Source: Herbaspirillum robiniae
GTDB lineage: Bacteria; Pseudomonadota; Gammaproteobacteria; Burkholderiales; Burkholderiaceae_D
Assembly: GCF_002213415.1 (NCBI RefSeq)
Contig: NZ_NJGU01000010.1
Span: forward strand, 1-64,000
Reading direction: 5' to 3'
DNA length: 64,000 bases
Numbering within the stretch: the first letter of the stretch is position 1; each line of letters opens with the position of its first letter. The notes beneath the pieces are model-generated. The model had not been told where the DNA came from. It did not search any database and saw only the letters and a list, made by a program, of their open reading frames with translations. The translations under genes were made by a program, and so were the position numbers. Of the stretch, positions 1-9,016 are shown piece by piece.

Positions 1-12
1 GTTATACGCAAT

Positions 13-43
13 AGCCCTCGTTACTCAGTAACGAGGGCTTTTT
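13..43 (+). terminator. Rho-independent terminator at the left edge
   Basis: A perfect 12-bp stem (13-24 with 28-39) closes a 3-base loop and runs into five T residues. It must end a plus-strand transcript whose gene lies to the left of the window. Confidence 0.85.
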
Positions 44-336
44 GCTTTGCGCGATCACTTCCAACAAACCTGCCCATACGCCTCGCTGCGCGGTTGGGGG
101 GCCTCGCCGGATTCTCGGCTTCGTTCCGGGGCCCTAGTTTCCAGGCCAGAAGGATGCTCGCTACTGTGCGTTAAGCCGATCCATTCTGATCACGCTGCTC
201 CTGTTTCCAGGAATTTGCGTCGGCAAGTTGGCCAATAAATCAAAGCGACCTGATACCTGGGCATCCCCATTCGAGGAAAAGAAAACTTATTCACCGGTTT
301 TCAGCAACACGTGGGCGTTCCTGCATCAAATTTGCC

Positions 337-556
337 TGTGGATAAAACTTGCCTCGGCTATTCAAACGCCTACAAGACGTCAGATGATCTTGTGCACATG
401 AGATTGCAAGAGTCTTCGGGACCAAAGACTGGCTTATGCACAGCATGAGCCAATCTCCCTGCGAGTGTTCTCTTATGCACAAGCAGAATTGAACGTCGGC
501 CGAAACCGCGTTATGCACAGCGCAACAGCAACATCTGAAAAGTTGTTTTATGCACA
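337..556. promoter_or_regulatory. Cluster of DnaA-box-like 9-mers
   Basis: Four exact TTATGCACA copies lie on the plus strand at 434-442, 473-481, 511-519 and 548-556, with start-to-start spacings of 39, 38 and 37 bases. A near match TTGTGCACA lies at 390-398, and the canonical box TTATCCACA lies on the minus strand at 337-345. All exact copies fit the consensus TTATNCACA. Such a cluster is expected at a replication origin or at a DnaA-titrating site. dnaA itself is not to the right; what lies to the left is unknown. Confidence 0.55.
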
Positions 557-654
557 GGCGTTTATCGTCAGTTTAGTGGCAATAAGACGCGGCTGCATAC
601 GGCCTATTTACGGTACGGCGCCAAAACAAAATCTCCAGGCAAACGCTGCAAAGC

Positions 655-735
655 AAGACAAAAGCAAAAGCAAAACCAAAAACAAAAACAAAAACAAAAA
701 ATCGAAACCCCAAAAGCCAAACCAAAAAGCAAAGC
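655..735. repeat. A-rich low-complexity tract (CAAAAAC/CAAAAGC units)
   Basis: About 80 bases consist almost only of A runs broken by single C or G residues, including three consecutive CAAAAA units near 679-700. The strand asymmetry (almost no T) is striking in a genome this rich in GC. It lies directly after the DnaA-like boxes. It could serve as an easily melted or curved segment, or it may be slippage-derived sequence. Confidence 0.6.
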
Positions 736-765
736 AAAAGAGCCGGCGCAAGCACCGGCTCTTTT
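736..765 (-). terminator. Terminator of the 780-1547 gene
   Basis: An 11-bp perfect stem (736-746 with 755-765) has an 8-base loop. On the minus strand it is followed by T-rich sequence, 15 bases past the stop codon of the outer-membrane protein gene. Confidence 0.85.
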
Positions 766-779
766 CACTCCAGATCTAC

Positions 780-1547
780 TCAGAAGCGATACGACAAGCG
801 AACCCCAAACTCATGCGTCTGGTTCTCCGGTTCCATGATGCCGGCCGCGGAGTTCATCTTGCTGTCGGCAATCTTCCAGTAGCGATAGAACGGGGTGATG
901 CTGACGCTGCCCGTGCCCACAGCTCGGGACAAGGCGGTCGACAGTTCCAGTCCGTATCCCTTGGCCTGGACATTGACGTCATCGCCCGAATGCTGGAAGC
1001 CGCGCAGCAGGTGTTGATAGGAGGCCTTGGGGGAGAACGTCCAGCTGCCGTCGCCGACCTTGATGCTGGAGCCGATGCCCACCGTGGCGTAGAAGTACTC
1101 GGACTCGCGGCGATAGCCGCCTTCACCGGTCTGGTCCAGGCGATCCACCAGGTTGCGGTAGCCCAGACCTGCCGATGTGGTCAGCGGATAGCGCATGGCG
1201 AACGATGTCCATTCATAGGTGGTGCGGATGTCGTACGCGCGACGGGTCTGGCCGGAGTCGGTCAGCGAGCCGTAATCCATGCCCTGGGAGCCGCCGGTGT
1301 AGTCGCTGGTGCCCCAGGCGTAGCGGCCGGCGATGCGCATCGCGTTCTCGCGGTCGAAGGCCAGGTGCAGGTCGCCGGTAACGGCCTTCATCGATGCGCG
1401 CTCCTTCATGAAACGCTTTCCGCCTACCCACTCGCGATAGGTCTCTTCGTACACCTCGGTGCCAAGCGTGAAGGTCGGCGTCACCTCGGCCAGGGCCTGG
1501 CCGCTGATGGCGACCAATGCGGCGGCGGCGAATGTCTTTGCAATCAT
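780..1547 (-). CDS. Outer-membrane beta-barrel protein of unknown function
   Basis: This 255-residue protein begins with a Sec signal peptide (about residues 1-20, ending in QALA). It has no hydrophobic helix after that, shows alternating polar and aromatic stretches, and ends in RLSYRF with the terminal Phe typical of beta-barrels inserted by the Bam machinery. I do not recognise a family, and it lacks the His-Ser motif of its PagL-like neighbour. The ATG at 1547 is preceded by GGAGAGG at good distance. It is probably transcribed alone: a terminator sits upstream at the end of the PagL-like gene and another directly downstream. A substrate or receptor role cannot be told from the sequence. 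Confidence 0.8.
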   Translation of the reverse strand: MIAKTFAAAALVAISGQALAEVTPTFTLGTEVYEETYREWVGGKRFMKERASMKAVTGDLHLAFDRENAMRIAGRYAWGTSDYTGGSQGMDYGSLTDSGQTRRAYDIRTTYEWTSFAMRYPLTTSAGLGYRNLVDRLDQTGEGGYRRESEYFYATVGIGSSIKVGDGSWTFSPKASYQHLLRGFQHSGDDVNVQAKGYGLELSTALSRAVGTGSVSITPFYRYWKIADSKMNSAAGIMEPENQTHEFGVRLSYRF

Positions 1548-1689
1548 GATCCTCTCCTGTCTGTCGTGGGCTTTGGGCCTGGTGACGGGATGCGGCGGGA
1601 GCGCATCCTGCGCATCTCCTGTTCACCTTTGGCTTGAGGAACATCTTGCCCGGCAAGGGTTGCAGGCCTGTTGCGAAAACCGGGAAGCT

Positions 1690-1705
1690 TGTTTCAACTG
1701 AAACA
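1690..1705. promoter_or_regulatory. 16-base perfect palindrome, candidate operator
   Basis: TGTTTCA-AC-TGAAACA has two perfect 7-bp arms and lies about 145 bases upstream of the start of the outer-membrane protein gene (ATG at 1547), outside any gene. It looks like a binding site for a dimeric regulator; I cannot name the regulator. Confidence 0.4.
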
Positions 1706-1797
1706 GTCGAGGGGAAGGAGAGGAAGAGAAGACACGGGCGGGCGCCGACGACACGGCCGATGAAATGCGCCAACCACGGCATTGCAGCCGCAAACAA

Positions 1798-1821
1798 AAA
1801 AGCCGGCAGATGCCGGCTTTT
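1798..1821 (-). terminator. Terminator of the PagL-like gene
   Basis: A 10-bp perfect stem with a 4-base loop (AGAT) lies about 20 bases past the pagL stop codon, with a T run on the minus strand. Being A- and T-flanked on both sides, it could work in both directions. Confidence 0.85.
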
Positions 1822-1840
1822 CAGAGGGTGCGAAGCAGCT

Positions 1841-2395
1841 TCAGAACTTGTAAGCCACGCGCGCCACGGCGAAGTTCACGCCGCCGTTAGGCTGCTTGAT
1901 ACCACCGTTGGAGAAGTGCTGCAAGCGAACGCCCAGGTCCAGGCCATTGCTGAACACATAGCCGGCGCCGATGTGGTCGCCGAACTGGAAGGCGGTCGAC
2001 AGCACCTTGTCGTTGTTGCGATAGAGCTTGGAGAACAGGTGCACGCCGATGCCGGCTTCACCGTAGAAGCCACGGCCGTCGTCGCGCTGGAAGCGCAGCA
2101 CCGGGGTCAGGCCCAGGTCGATCAGGTTGCCGCTGTCATTGGTGTTGTTGTAGTGGTTCATGCGCCAGTTGGCCAGCGACAGATCCCAGTAGCCACCGAT
2201 GTGGGTGCCGTTGGACTGCCAGAAGTTCCAGTTCGGACCCCAGTTGAACTGGGCGCCGATACGCGCCAGCTGGGTGTTGTTGCCCGTGCCGTATTCCAGC
2301 GACATGCCGTCGATGGCGTAGCTGGGGGCTTGGACGGCGATGGCGGCGACGCCGGCGAATGCGATTTTGGCGACCAGGCTCTTCAGTTTAGTCAT
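1841..2395 (-). CDS. pagL: PagL-like lipid A 3-O-deacylase / acyloxyacyl hydrolase family
   Basis: The 184-residue precursor has a signal peptide ending near residue 27 (PSYA) and a C-terminal aromatic residue (VAYKF), as outer-membrane barrels do. The PagL family signature HFSN followed by GIKQPN is present near residues 159-168, giving the catalytic His and Ser. PagL removes the 3-linked acyl chain of lipid A in the outer membrane and so changes surface charge and immune recognition. The Glu of the Pseudomonas catalytic triad is not obvious: the residue 12 after the Ser is Asn. It has its own promoter-like sequence and terminator. Length fits the family (about 150-190). Confidence 0.8.
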   Translation of the reverse strand: MTKLKSLVAKIAFAGVAAIAVQAPSYAIDGMSLEYGTGNNTQLARIGAQFNWGPNWNFWQSNGTHIGGYWDLSLANWRMNHYNNTNDSGNLIDLGLTPVLRFQRDDGRGFYGEAGIGVHLFSKLYRNNDKVLSTAFQFGDHIGAGYVFSNGLDLGVRLQHFSNGGIKQPNGGVNFAVARVAYKF

Positions 2396-2416
2396 AGCTT
2401 CTCTTTCAACGCGTAA

Positions 2417-2446
2417 ATATTATTGATGGATATCTCTGCTGTGGAA
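2417..2446 (-). promoter_or_regulatory. Candidate sigma-70 promoter of the PagL-like gene
   Basis: On the minus strand TTCCAC (2446-2441) and TAATAT (2422-2417) are 18 bases apart. Transcription would start near 2410, leaving about 15 bases of leader before the ATG at 2395. Confidence 0.35.
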
Positions 2447-2535
2447 TCCGGCGCGAACAAGTCTGCTCGCGATGACGCGGTATTTTCTCACAATCATCAC
2501 AAATGCATACTCGCGTGTCTGTTTTTGGCCTCGTT

Positions 2536-2560
2536 CCCCGGATTTGCCACGGATCCGGGG
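2536..2560 (-). terminator. Hairpin downstream of glpK, possible weak terminator
   Basis: An 8-bp stem (2536-2543 with 2553-2560) with a 9-base loop lies about 50 bases past the glpK stop. A T run does not follow directly, so it may be a Rho-dependent end or a 3'-end stabiliser. Confidence 0.35.
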
Positions 2561-2608
2561 CCTGGCATGCAGTGAAGAACGGCTTGCCCGACCGCAATTG
2601 TCGCGGTC

Positions 2609-4117
<1,509 letters not shown>

Positions 4118-4162
4118 GGCCTGGTCTCCTGGATATTGTTCTGATGGCGGAGCCGAGAAGGC

Positions 4163-5071
4163 TCAGGGGCGATAGCTGTATTCCAGACGGCCGGGGACTT
4201 CCACCCGCACCGAGAGCACGCAGCCGGACAAGGGGTAGCGGCTCAGCTCGTCGTCGCTGCGACCGTTGCGGCCGGTGGTGATGTAGAGCGTCCTGAGGTC
4301 GGCGCCGCCGAACGCCACCATGGTCGGGCAGCGCGCCGGCAGGCGGATCTCCTGCAGGATTTCGCCGTGCGGCGACAGGCGCAGCACGCGCGCTCCTTCG
4401 AACATCGCGCACCAGTAGGCGCCCTCGCTGTCCACCGCCGCGCCGTCGGGGCGGCCGCCGTAGTCGGGCGAAGATTTGTCGGCGTCGAACTGGCGCAGCA
4501 GGCGGCAATTGCTGGTGGCCCCGGTGGCCAGGTCATAGTCGTAGACGTTGATGCGGTGCGCCGGCGTATTGGCGTGGTACATCAGGCGCTGGTCGGGGCT
4601 GAAGGCCACGCCGTTGGAGGTGGTGACCGGGTGGTGCGCGTCGCGCAGCCGGTTGCGCTCGAAGCAGTACAGCGTGCCGGCCTCGCGGTCGCGCGGTTCA
4701 TAGATGGTGCCGCACCAGAAGCGGCCCGAGGCGTCGCAGCGGCCATCGTTGAAGCGGATGCGCGTGGTGTCGTAGGGAGCGTCCAGCATCGGCGTGAGCG
4801 CGCCGGTTTGCGTGTTGAGGTGCGACATGCCCGAACGCAGCGCCACCACCAGGCCGCCTTGCGCGTGCTTGACGATGCTGCCCGGTTCCTGCGGCATGTC
4901 CCAGCACTGGTGCTGCCGGCTGTCGGGATGCAGGCGGTGCACCGCCTTGCCGGGAATGTCGATCCAGTAGAGGGCGCCTTCCTCCGCATGCCACAGCGGG
5001 GACTCGCCCAGCAGCATGGGCTGGTCGAAGGCGGTGTCGATGGTCTCGAAGGGCGAGGAGTTGTCGGTCAT
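4163..5071 (-). CDS. SMP-30/gluconolactonase-family sugar lactonase
   Basis: This 302-residue six-bladed propeller protein hydrolyses a sugar-acid lactone to the open acid; calcium or zinc sits in the centre. The metal ligands can be seen: the Glu in GESPLWH near the N-terminus, Asn in TTSNGVAFSPD and Asp in GGRPDGAAVD. The chosen start (ATG 5071, MTDNSSPF) fits the family; the frame stays open further upstream (another ATG at 5101), but no clear ribosome binding site settles this. With the pentonate enzymes upstream on the same strand, the likely substrate is D-arabinono- or another pentono-lactone. It is separated from the SDR gene by a terminator, so it may have its own promoter. Confidence 0.85.
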   Translation of the reverse strand: MTDNSSPFETIDTAFDQPMLLGESPLWHAEEGALYWIDIPGKAVHRLHPDSRQHQCWDMPQEPGSIVKHAQGGLVVALRSGMSHLNTQTGALTPMLDAPYDTTRIRFNDGRCDASGRFWCGTIYEPRDREAGTLYCFERNRLRDAHHPVTTSNGVAFSPDQRLMYHANTPAHRINVYDYDLATGATSNCRLLRQFDADKSSPDYGGRPDGAAVDSEGAYWCAMFEGARVLRLSPHGEILQEIRLPARCPTMVAFGGADLRTLYITTGRNGRSDDELSRYPLSGCVLSVRVEVPGRLEYSYRP

Positions 5072-5170
5072 GGGCAGCGTGGAGATGACGGAAAAACACA
5101 TTATGCGCCGAGGCCGCCGATTCACAAACTCACAACCCGGGCGGCTCCACGGATGAGCCCGGAAAGAAAA

Positions 5171-5193
5171 ACGGCATGCGCAAGGCATGCCGT
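5171..5193 (-). terminator. Terminator of the XylX-like/SDR operon
   Basis: A 9-bp perfect stem (5171-5179 with 5185-5193) with a 5-base loop is followed on the minus strand by TTTTCTTT. It lies 23 bases past the SDR stop codon. Confidence 0.8.
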
Positions 5194-5215
5194 CTTCATG
5201 GGAACGAACTGGCGC

Positions 5216-5980
5216 TCAGTTCGACCAGCCGCCGTCGATCATGTGGATAGCACCAGTGGTGAAGTTCGACTCATCCGAAGCCAGGTACAGCGCCAGCGCA
5301 GCGACTTCTTCCGCCTTGCCGATGCGGCCCATGGGCTGGCGGCCGACGAAGGCGGCGCGCACGTCGGCTTCGCTCTTGCCGGTTTCCTTGGCCTGGGTGG
5401 CGATGCGCTGCTCCAGCGACGGCGACTCGATGGTGCCCGGGCAGATCGCGTTGCAGCGCACGCCCTGCGCCACGAAGTCCGCCGCCACCGACTTGGTCAG
5501 GCCGACCACGGCCGCCTTGGAGGCGCCGTAGGCGAAGCGGTTGGCCACGCCCTTCACGCTGGAAGCGGCCGAGGCGATGTTGACGATGGAGCCGGCCTTC
5601 TTGGCCAGCATGCCCGGCAGCACCGCGCGGATGGTGTGGAACATCGCCTTGGCGTTGAGGTTGAAGGAGAAGTCCCAGGCCTTGTCGTCGCAGTCGAGGA
5701 TGTTGCCCGCGGCGACATAGCCGGCGCAGTTGAACAGCACGTCGACGGTGCCGATCTCGGCCACCAGCGCCTTGATGGCGGCGTCGTCGGTCACGTCCAG
5801 CAGGCGGGTTTCCACGCCGGCGGTGCCGGCCAGCTCGTCCAGGTGCTGCTTGCTGATGTCGGTGGCGATGACGCGCGCGCCTTCCTTGGCGAACATCAGG
5901 GTCGATGCGCGCCCGATGCCTTGCGCGGCGGCGGTGATCAGTACGGTCTTGCCGGCGAGGCGTCCAGTGGATGCAGACAT
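5216..5980 (-). CDS. SDR dehydrogenase, 2-keto-3-deoxy-fuconate/pentonate 4-dehydrogenase-like
   Basis: A 254-residue classical short-chain dehydrogenase. The NAD-binding glycine motif reads TAAAQGIGRA (residues about 15-24), then NCAG, the catalytic Ser in NIASAAS and YGASK with the catalytic Tyr and Lys. The sequence resembles the branch that contains L-2-keto-3-deoxyfuconate 4-dehydrogenase and human DHRS6. In the known pathway this enzyme oxidises C4 of 2-keto-3-deoxy acids to a 2,4-diketo acid that a hydrolase then splits. The gene follows the XylX-like gene after only 16 bases, so both share one transcript. The exact stereochemistry of the substrate cannot be read from sequence. Confidence 0.85.
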   Translation of the reverse strand: MSASTGRLAGKTVLITAAAQGIGRASTLMFAKEGARVIATDISKQHLDELAGTAGVETRLLDVTDDAAIKALVAEIGTVDVLFNCAGYVAAGNILDCDDKAWDFSFNLNAKAMFHTIRAVLPGMLAKKAGSIVNIASAASSVKGVANRFAYGASKAAVVGLTKSVAADFVAQGVRCNAICPGTIESPSLEQRIATQAKETGKSEADVRAAFVGRQPMGRIGKAEEVAALALYLASDESNFTTGAIHMIDGGWSN

Positions 5981-5996
5981 GTGTGTTCCTTTGTTA

Positions 5997-7172
5997 TCAG
6001 ATGAGTTTGCGTTGCGCCAGGTTCTTGAACAAGGCGGTCAGGCCGAAGGTCCACGGCGCCGTCTTGTCGCTGAAGTTCACCGTGTTGACCAGCGCGCCCA
6101 GCTTGGGCGTGGCGATCGTCACGACGTCGGCGACCTGGTGGGTAAAGCCCTGGCCGGGGCCGAAGCGGTCCTGGGTCGGGGCGAACATGGTGCCCAGGAA
6201 CAGCACCAGGCCATCCGGATACTGGTGGTTGGGGCCGATCGCGTGTTCCACCAGTTGCAGCGGATCGCGGCTGATCATGGACATCGAGCTGCTGCCCTTG
6301 AGCGTGAAGCCTTCGGTACCGTCGACCCGCATTGTAAGTTCGGCGCGGCGCACATCGTCAATTGAAAAGTTTGCGTCGAACAGACGAATAAAAGGCCCGA
6401 CCGAGCAGGAGGCGTTGTTGTCCTTGGCCTTGCCCAGCAGCAGGGCGCTGCGGCCTTCGAAGTCGCGCAGGTTGACGTCGTTGCCCAGCGTGGAGCCGAC
6501 CACCTTGCCGCGGCTGTTGATGGCCAGGACGATTTCCGGTTCCGGGTTGTTCCACACCGATTTGGGATGGATGCCCACCTCGTCGCCCAGGCCCACCGAC
6601 GACATCGGCTGCGCCTTGGTGAAGATCTCGGCGTCCGGGCCGATGCCCACTTCCAGGTACTGCGACCACACGCCCTGTTGCAGCAGCACTTCCTTGAGGC
6701 GGGCCGCATTGTCCGAACCCGGCACCACGCTGGAGAGGTTGTCGCCGATCACGGCGGTGATCGCCTTGCGCACCGATTCCGCACGGCCGGCGTCGCCGCG
6801 CGCCTGCTCTTCGATCACGCGTTCCAGCATGCTGGCCACGAAGGTCACGCCGCTGGCCTTGACCGCCTGCAGGTCGATCGGCGCCAGCAGCCAGGGCTTG
6901 CCGGTGTCGCGCCCGGCGGCGTCGGCGTTGTCCAGCAGCTCCTGCAGCGAAGCCAGGCGCGGCAACGCGCCGGCGGCCTTGACGGCGGCGGCCGGATCGT
7001 CCAGTTCCAGCAGCTGGCTGGAGGTGACAGCGACCTGGGTCAGGTCATAGACGCCGTCGGCGTCGACCTTGACCAGCACCGGGCCTGTGCCCGGCTGCCA
7101 GATGCGGCCGATCAGCGTGGCCTGGGCGTGGTCTTCGGGCAGGTGCGCCTGGATCGTATAGGTGTGGGCCAT
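5997..7172 (-). CDS. FAH-superfamily 2-keto-3-deoxypentonate dehydratase (XylX-like)
   Basis: The 391-residue protein resembles Caulobacter XylX over most of its length: shared blocks include WSQYLEVGIGPDAEIFTK, WNNPEPE, GNDVNLRDFEGRSALLL, KAKDNNAS, and QYPDGLVLFLGTMFAP. XylX removes water from 2-keto-3-deoxy-D-xylonate (the same compound as 2-keto-3-deoxy-D-arabinonate) to give alpha-ketoglutarate semialdehyde. The metal-binding Glu residues of the FAH fold lie in NNPEPE. The ATG at 7172 follows AAGGAGTT; the frame is open further upstream, but that stretch runs through two hairpins and looks non-coding. The SDR gene follows directly. No semialdehyde dehydrogenase is in the window, so the last step must be coded elsewhere. 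Confidence 0.85.
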   Translation of the reverse strand: MAHTYTIQAHLPEDHAQATLIGRIWQPGTGPVLVKVDADGVYDLTQVAVTSSQLLELDDPAAAVKAAGALPRLASLQELLDNADAAGRDTGKPWLLAPIDLQAVKASGVTFVASMLERVIEEQARGDAGRAESVRKAITAVIGDNLSSVVPGSDNAARLKEVLLQQGVWSQYLEVGIGPDAEIFTKAQPMSSVGLGDEVGIHPKSVWNNPEPEIVLAINSRGKVVGSTLGNDVNLRDFEGRSALLLGKAKDNNASCSVGPFIRLFDANFSIDDVRRAELTMRVDGTEGFTLKGSSSMSMISRDPLQLVEHAIGPNHQYPDGLVLFLGTMFAPTQDRFGPGQGFTHQVADVVTIATPKLGALVNTVNFSDKTAPWTFGLTALFKNLAQRKLI

Positions 7173-7270
7173 GTTCTTAACTCCTTGGTTGTTGTGGCGA
7201 AGCGGGCCGCCGGATCGTCCGGCCGCGGCCCGGGTAAAGCGGGTCAAACTGGCTGTTGGCGTAACCGCTG

Positions 7271-7306
7271 GCAAAGCGCCCTCGAGGGGGATGAAGGGCG
7301 CTTTGC
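7271..7306. other. 12-bp inverted repeat upstream of the XylX-like gene
   Basis: GCAAAGCGCCCT (7271-7282) and its complement (7295-7306) enclose 12 bases. No T run follows on either side. It lies about 100 bases before the ATG at 7172 and may be an operator or an RNA hairpin in the leader. Confidence 0.5.
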
Positions 7307-7338
7307 CGGATGCTGCGCCGGCACGGCAAAAACAAAAC

Positions 7339-7366
7339 TGCCGTTGGCTCGGTAACGCCAACGGCA
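7339..7366 (-). terminator. Terminator of the dehydratase gene
   Basis: A 10-bp perfect stem (7339-7348 with 7357-7366) with an 8-base loop is followed on the minus strand by TTTTGTTTTT. It starts 17 bases past the dehydratase stop codon and separates it from the XylX-like gene. Confidence 0.85.
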
Positions 7367-7382
7367 GCAGGGGCAACGACGC

Positions 7383-8918
7383 TCAGGTGTACACGCCGAT
7401 GTGCCAGGGCACGAACTCGTCCTGGCCGTATCCGTGCAGTTCGCTCTTGCTCTTCTTGCCGGACGCCGTATCGAGGATCATCTGGAAGAAGCGCGCCCCG
7501 ATCTCCTGGGGCGTCGCGGTGCCGTCCGCGATCTCGCCGCAGTTGATGTCCATGTCTTCTTCCTGGCGCTGCCACAGGGCGGTGTTGGTGGCGAGCTTGA
7601 GCGACGGCGACGGCGCGCAGCCATAGGCCGAACCGCGGCCGGTGGTGAAGCAGATCATGTTGGCGCCGCCGGCGACCTGGCCGGTGGCCGAGATCGGGTC
7701 GTAGCCCGGGGTGTCCATGAACACGAAGCCGTGCGCGGTGACGGTCTCGGCGTACTTGTAGACGTCCACCAGGTTGGTGGTGCCGCCCTTGGCCACCGCG
7801 CCCAGCGACTTCTCCAGGATGGTGGTCAGGCCGCCCGCCTTGTTGCCGGCCGAAGGGTTGTTGTTCATTTCGGCGTCGTTCTTGCGGCAGTACTCTTCCC
7901 ACCAGTCGATGCGGGCCAGCAGCTTCTCGCCGACTTCGGGCGAGACCGCGCGGCGCGTGAGCAGGTGTTCGGCGCCGTAGATTTCCGGCGTTTCCGACAG
8001 GATCGCGGTGCCGCCGTGCTTGACCAGCAGGTCGACCGCCACGCCCAGCGCCGGGTTGGCGGTGATGCCGGAGTAGCCGTCGGAGCCGCCGCACTGCAGG
8101 CCCAGCGTCAGGTGCTTGGCCGGCACCGGTTCGCGCTTGATGTCGTTGGCCTTGGGCAGCATCTTCTTGATCTTCTCGATGCCCAGCGCCACGGTCTTGG
8201 CGGTGCCGCCGGTGCTCTGGATCGTGAAGGTGTGGAAGTATTCGCCTTCCTTCAGGTCGTGGCTTTCCATCAGGCCCGAGATCTGGTTGGTCTCGCAGCC
8301 CAGGCCCACCACCAGCACGGCGGCGAAGTTGGGATGCTTGGCGTAGCCGGCCAGCGTGCGGCGCAGGATCTGCAGCGGCTCGCCGGCGGAGTCCACCGCG
8401 CAGCCCAGGCCGTGGGTCAGCGCGACCACGCCGTCGATGTTGGGATAGTCGGCCAGCGCTTCCGGATGGATGTCGCGGCGGAAGTGGTCGGCGATGGCGC
8501 GCGCGGCGGTGGCCGAGCAGTTCACCGAGGTCAGCACGCCGATGTAGTTGCGGGTGGCCACGCGGCCGTCCGGGCGCACGATGCCCATGAAGGTGGCCGG
8601 CGTGTCGACGAAGTCGACCGGTTTGACGTCGGCGCCGAAGTGGTGCTCGCGCGAGAATTCAGCCATCGCCAGATTGTGCGTATGCACGTGCTGGCCGGCC
8701 TCGATGGCCTGGCTGGCGGTGCCGATGATCTGGCCATAGCGCTTGACGGGTTCGCCCACGGCGATGGCGCGGGTCGCCATCTTGTGGCCGGCGGGGATGA
8801 GGCCCTGAACCTTCAGGCCGCCTTCCTCTTCCAGAACCGTGCCGGACATGAGCTGCCGGCGCGCAATGACGACATCATCGACAGGATTCAATCGAATGAT
8901 GGGAGAGATAGCTTTCAT
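7383..8918 (-). CDS. UxaA/altronate-dehydratase-family enzyme, probable D-arabinonate dehydratase
   Basis: The 511-residue protein is a full-length UxaA/GarD-type dehydratase: an N-terminal SAF-like part (residues 1-90, VVIARRQLMSGT, HTHNLA) and a large C-terminal part with GYVRPDGR-like VRPDGRVATRNY, THGLGC, GLGCETNQ and LGLQCGGSDGYSGITANP. Family members use Fe(II) to remove water from aldonic acids. In Herbaspirillum huttiense a protein of this family (C785_RS13685) was shown to be D-arabinonate dehydratase, which is the best guess here because XylX-like, SDR and lactonase genes lie beside it; altronate or fuconate remain possible. ATG 8918 (MKAIS) is chosen over an upstream in-frame start because MKAIS begins the conserved domain. 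Confidence 0.82.
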   Translation of the reverse strand: MKAISPIIRLNPVDDVVIARRQLMSGTVLEEEGGLKVQGLIPAGHKMATRAIAVGEPVKRYGQIIGTASQAIEAGQHVHTHNLAMAEFSREHHFGADVKPVDFVDTPATFMGIVRPDGRVATRNYIGVLTSVNCSATAARAIADHFRRDIHPEALADYPNIDGVVALTHGLGCAVDSAGEPLQILRRTLAGYAKHPNFAAVLVVGLGCETNQISGLMESHDLKEGEYFHTFTIQSTGGTAKTVALGIEKIKKMLPKANDIKREPVPAKHLTLGLQCGGSDGYSGITANPALGVAVDLLVKHGGTAILSETPEIYGAEHLLTRRAVSPEVGEKLLARIDWWEEYCRKNDAEMNNNPSAGNKAGGLTTILEKSLGAVAKGGTTNLVDVYKYAETVTAHGFVFMDTPGYDPISATGQVAGGANMICFTTGRGSAYGCAPSPSLKLATNTALWQRQEEDMDINCGEIADGTATPQEIGARFFQMILDTASGKKSKSELHGYGQDEFVPWHIGVYT

Positions 8919-8963
8919 GATGATCTCGGTGAGAACGTTAGGCTGTCCGCCGCGCGGAAGCCC

Positions 8964-8996
8964 GCGCATGCCGCAGATGGTGCGCGCGGCATGCGC
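8964..8996 (-). other. Intergenic hairpin between solute-binding protein and dehydratase genes
   Basis: An 11-bp perfect inverted repeat (8964-8974 with 8986-8996) with an 11-base loop, no T run. Such hairpins after a solute-binding-protein gene often protect its mRNA from 3' decay and raise its level above that of its neighbours. Confidence 0.5.
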
Positions 8997-9016
8997 TCAG
9001 GTTACAACTTGCGGGA

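Larger units (their letters stand above)
47..779. other. Non-coding region with a DnaA-box array and A-rich tract
   Basis: No convincing gene is seen in these 730 bases. They hold a cluster of DnaA-box-like 9-mers (337-556), an A-rich low-complexity tract built from CAAAAAC/CAAAAGC units (about 650-735), and the terminator hairpin of the minus-strand gene that ends at 780. The first 250 bases show nothing I can name. Short open frames here have neither ribosome binding sites nor recognisable protein sequence. Confidence 0.6.

Noticed and set aside
337-556. Plasmid-type iterons as explanation for the TTATGCACA repeats
   Set aside because: No replication initiator or partition gene is nearby, and the repeats match the DnaA consensus exactly. 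Not excluded on the left side, which is out of view.
655-735. CRISPR or satellite array
   Set aside because: The units are too short and irregular and lack spacers; it is low-complexity sequence.
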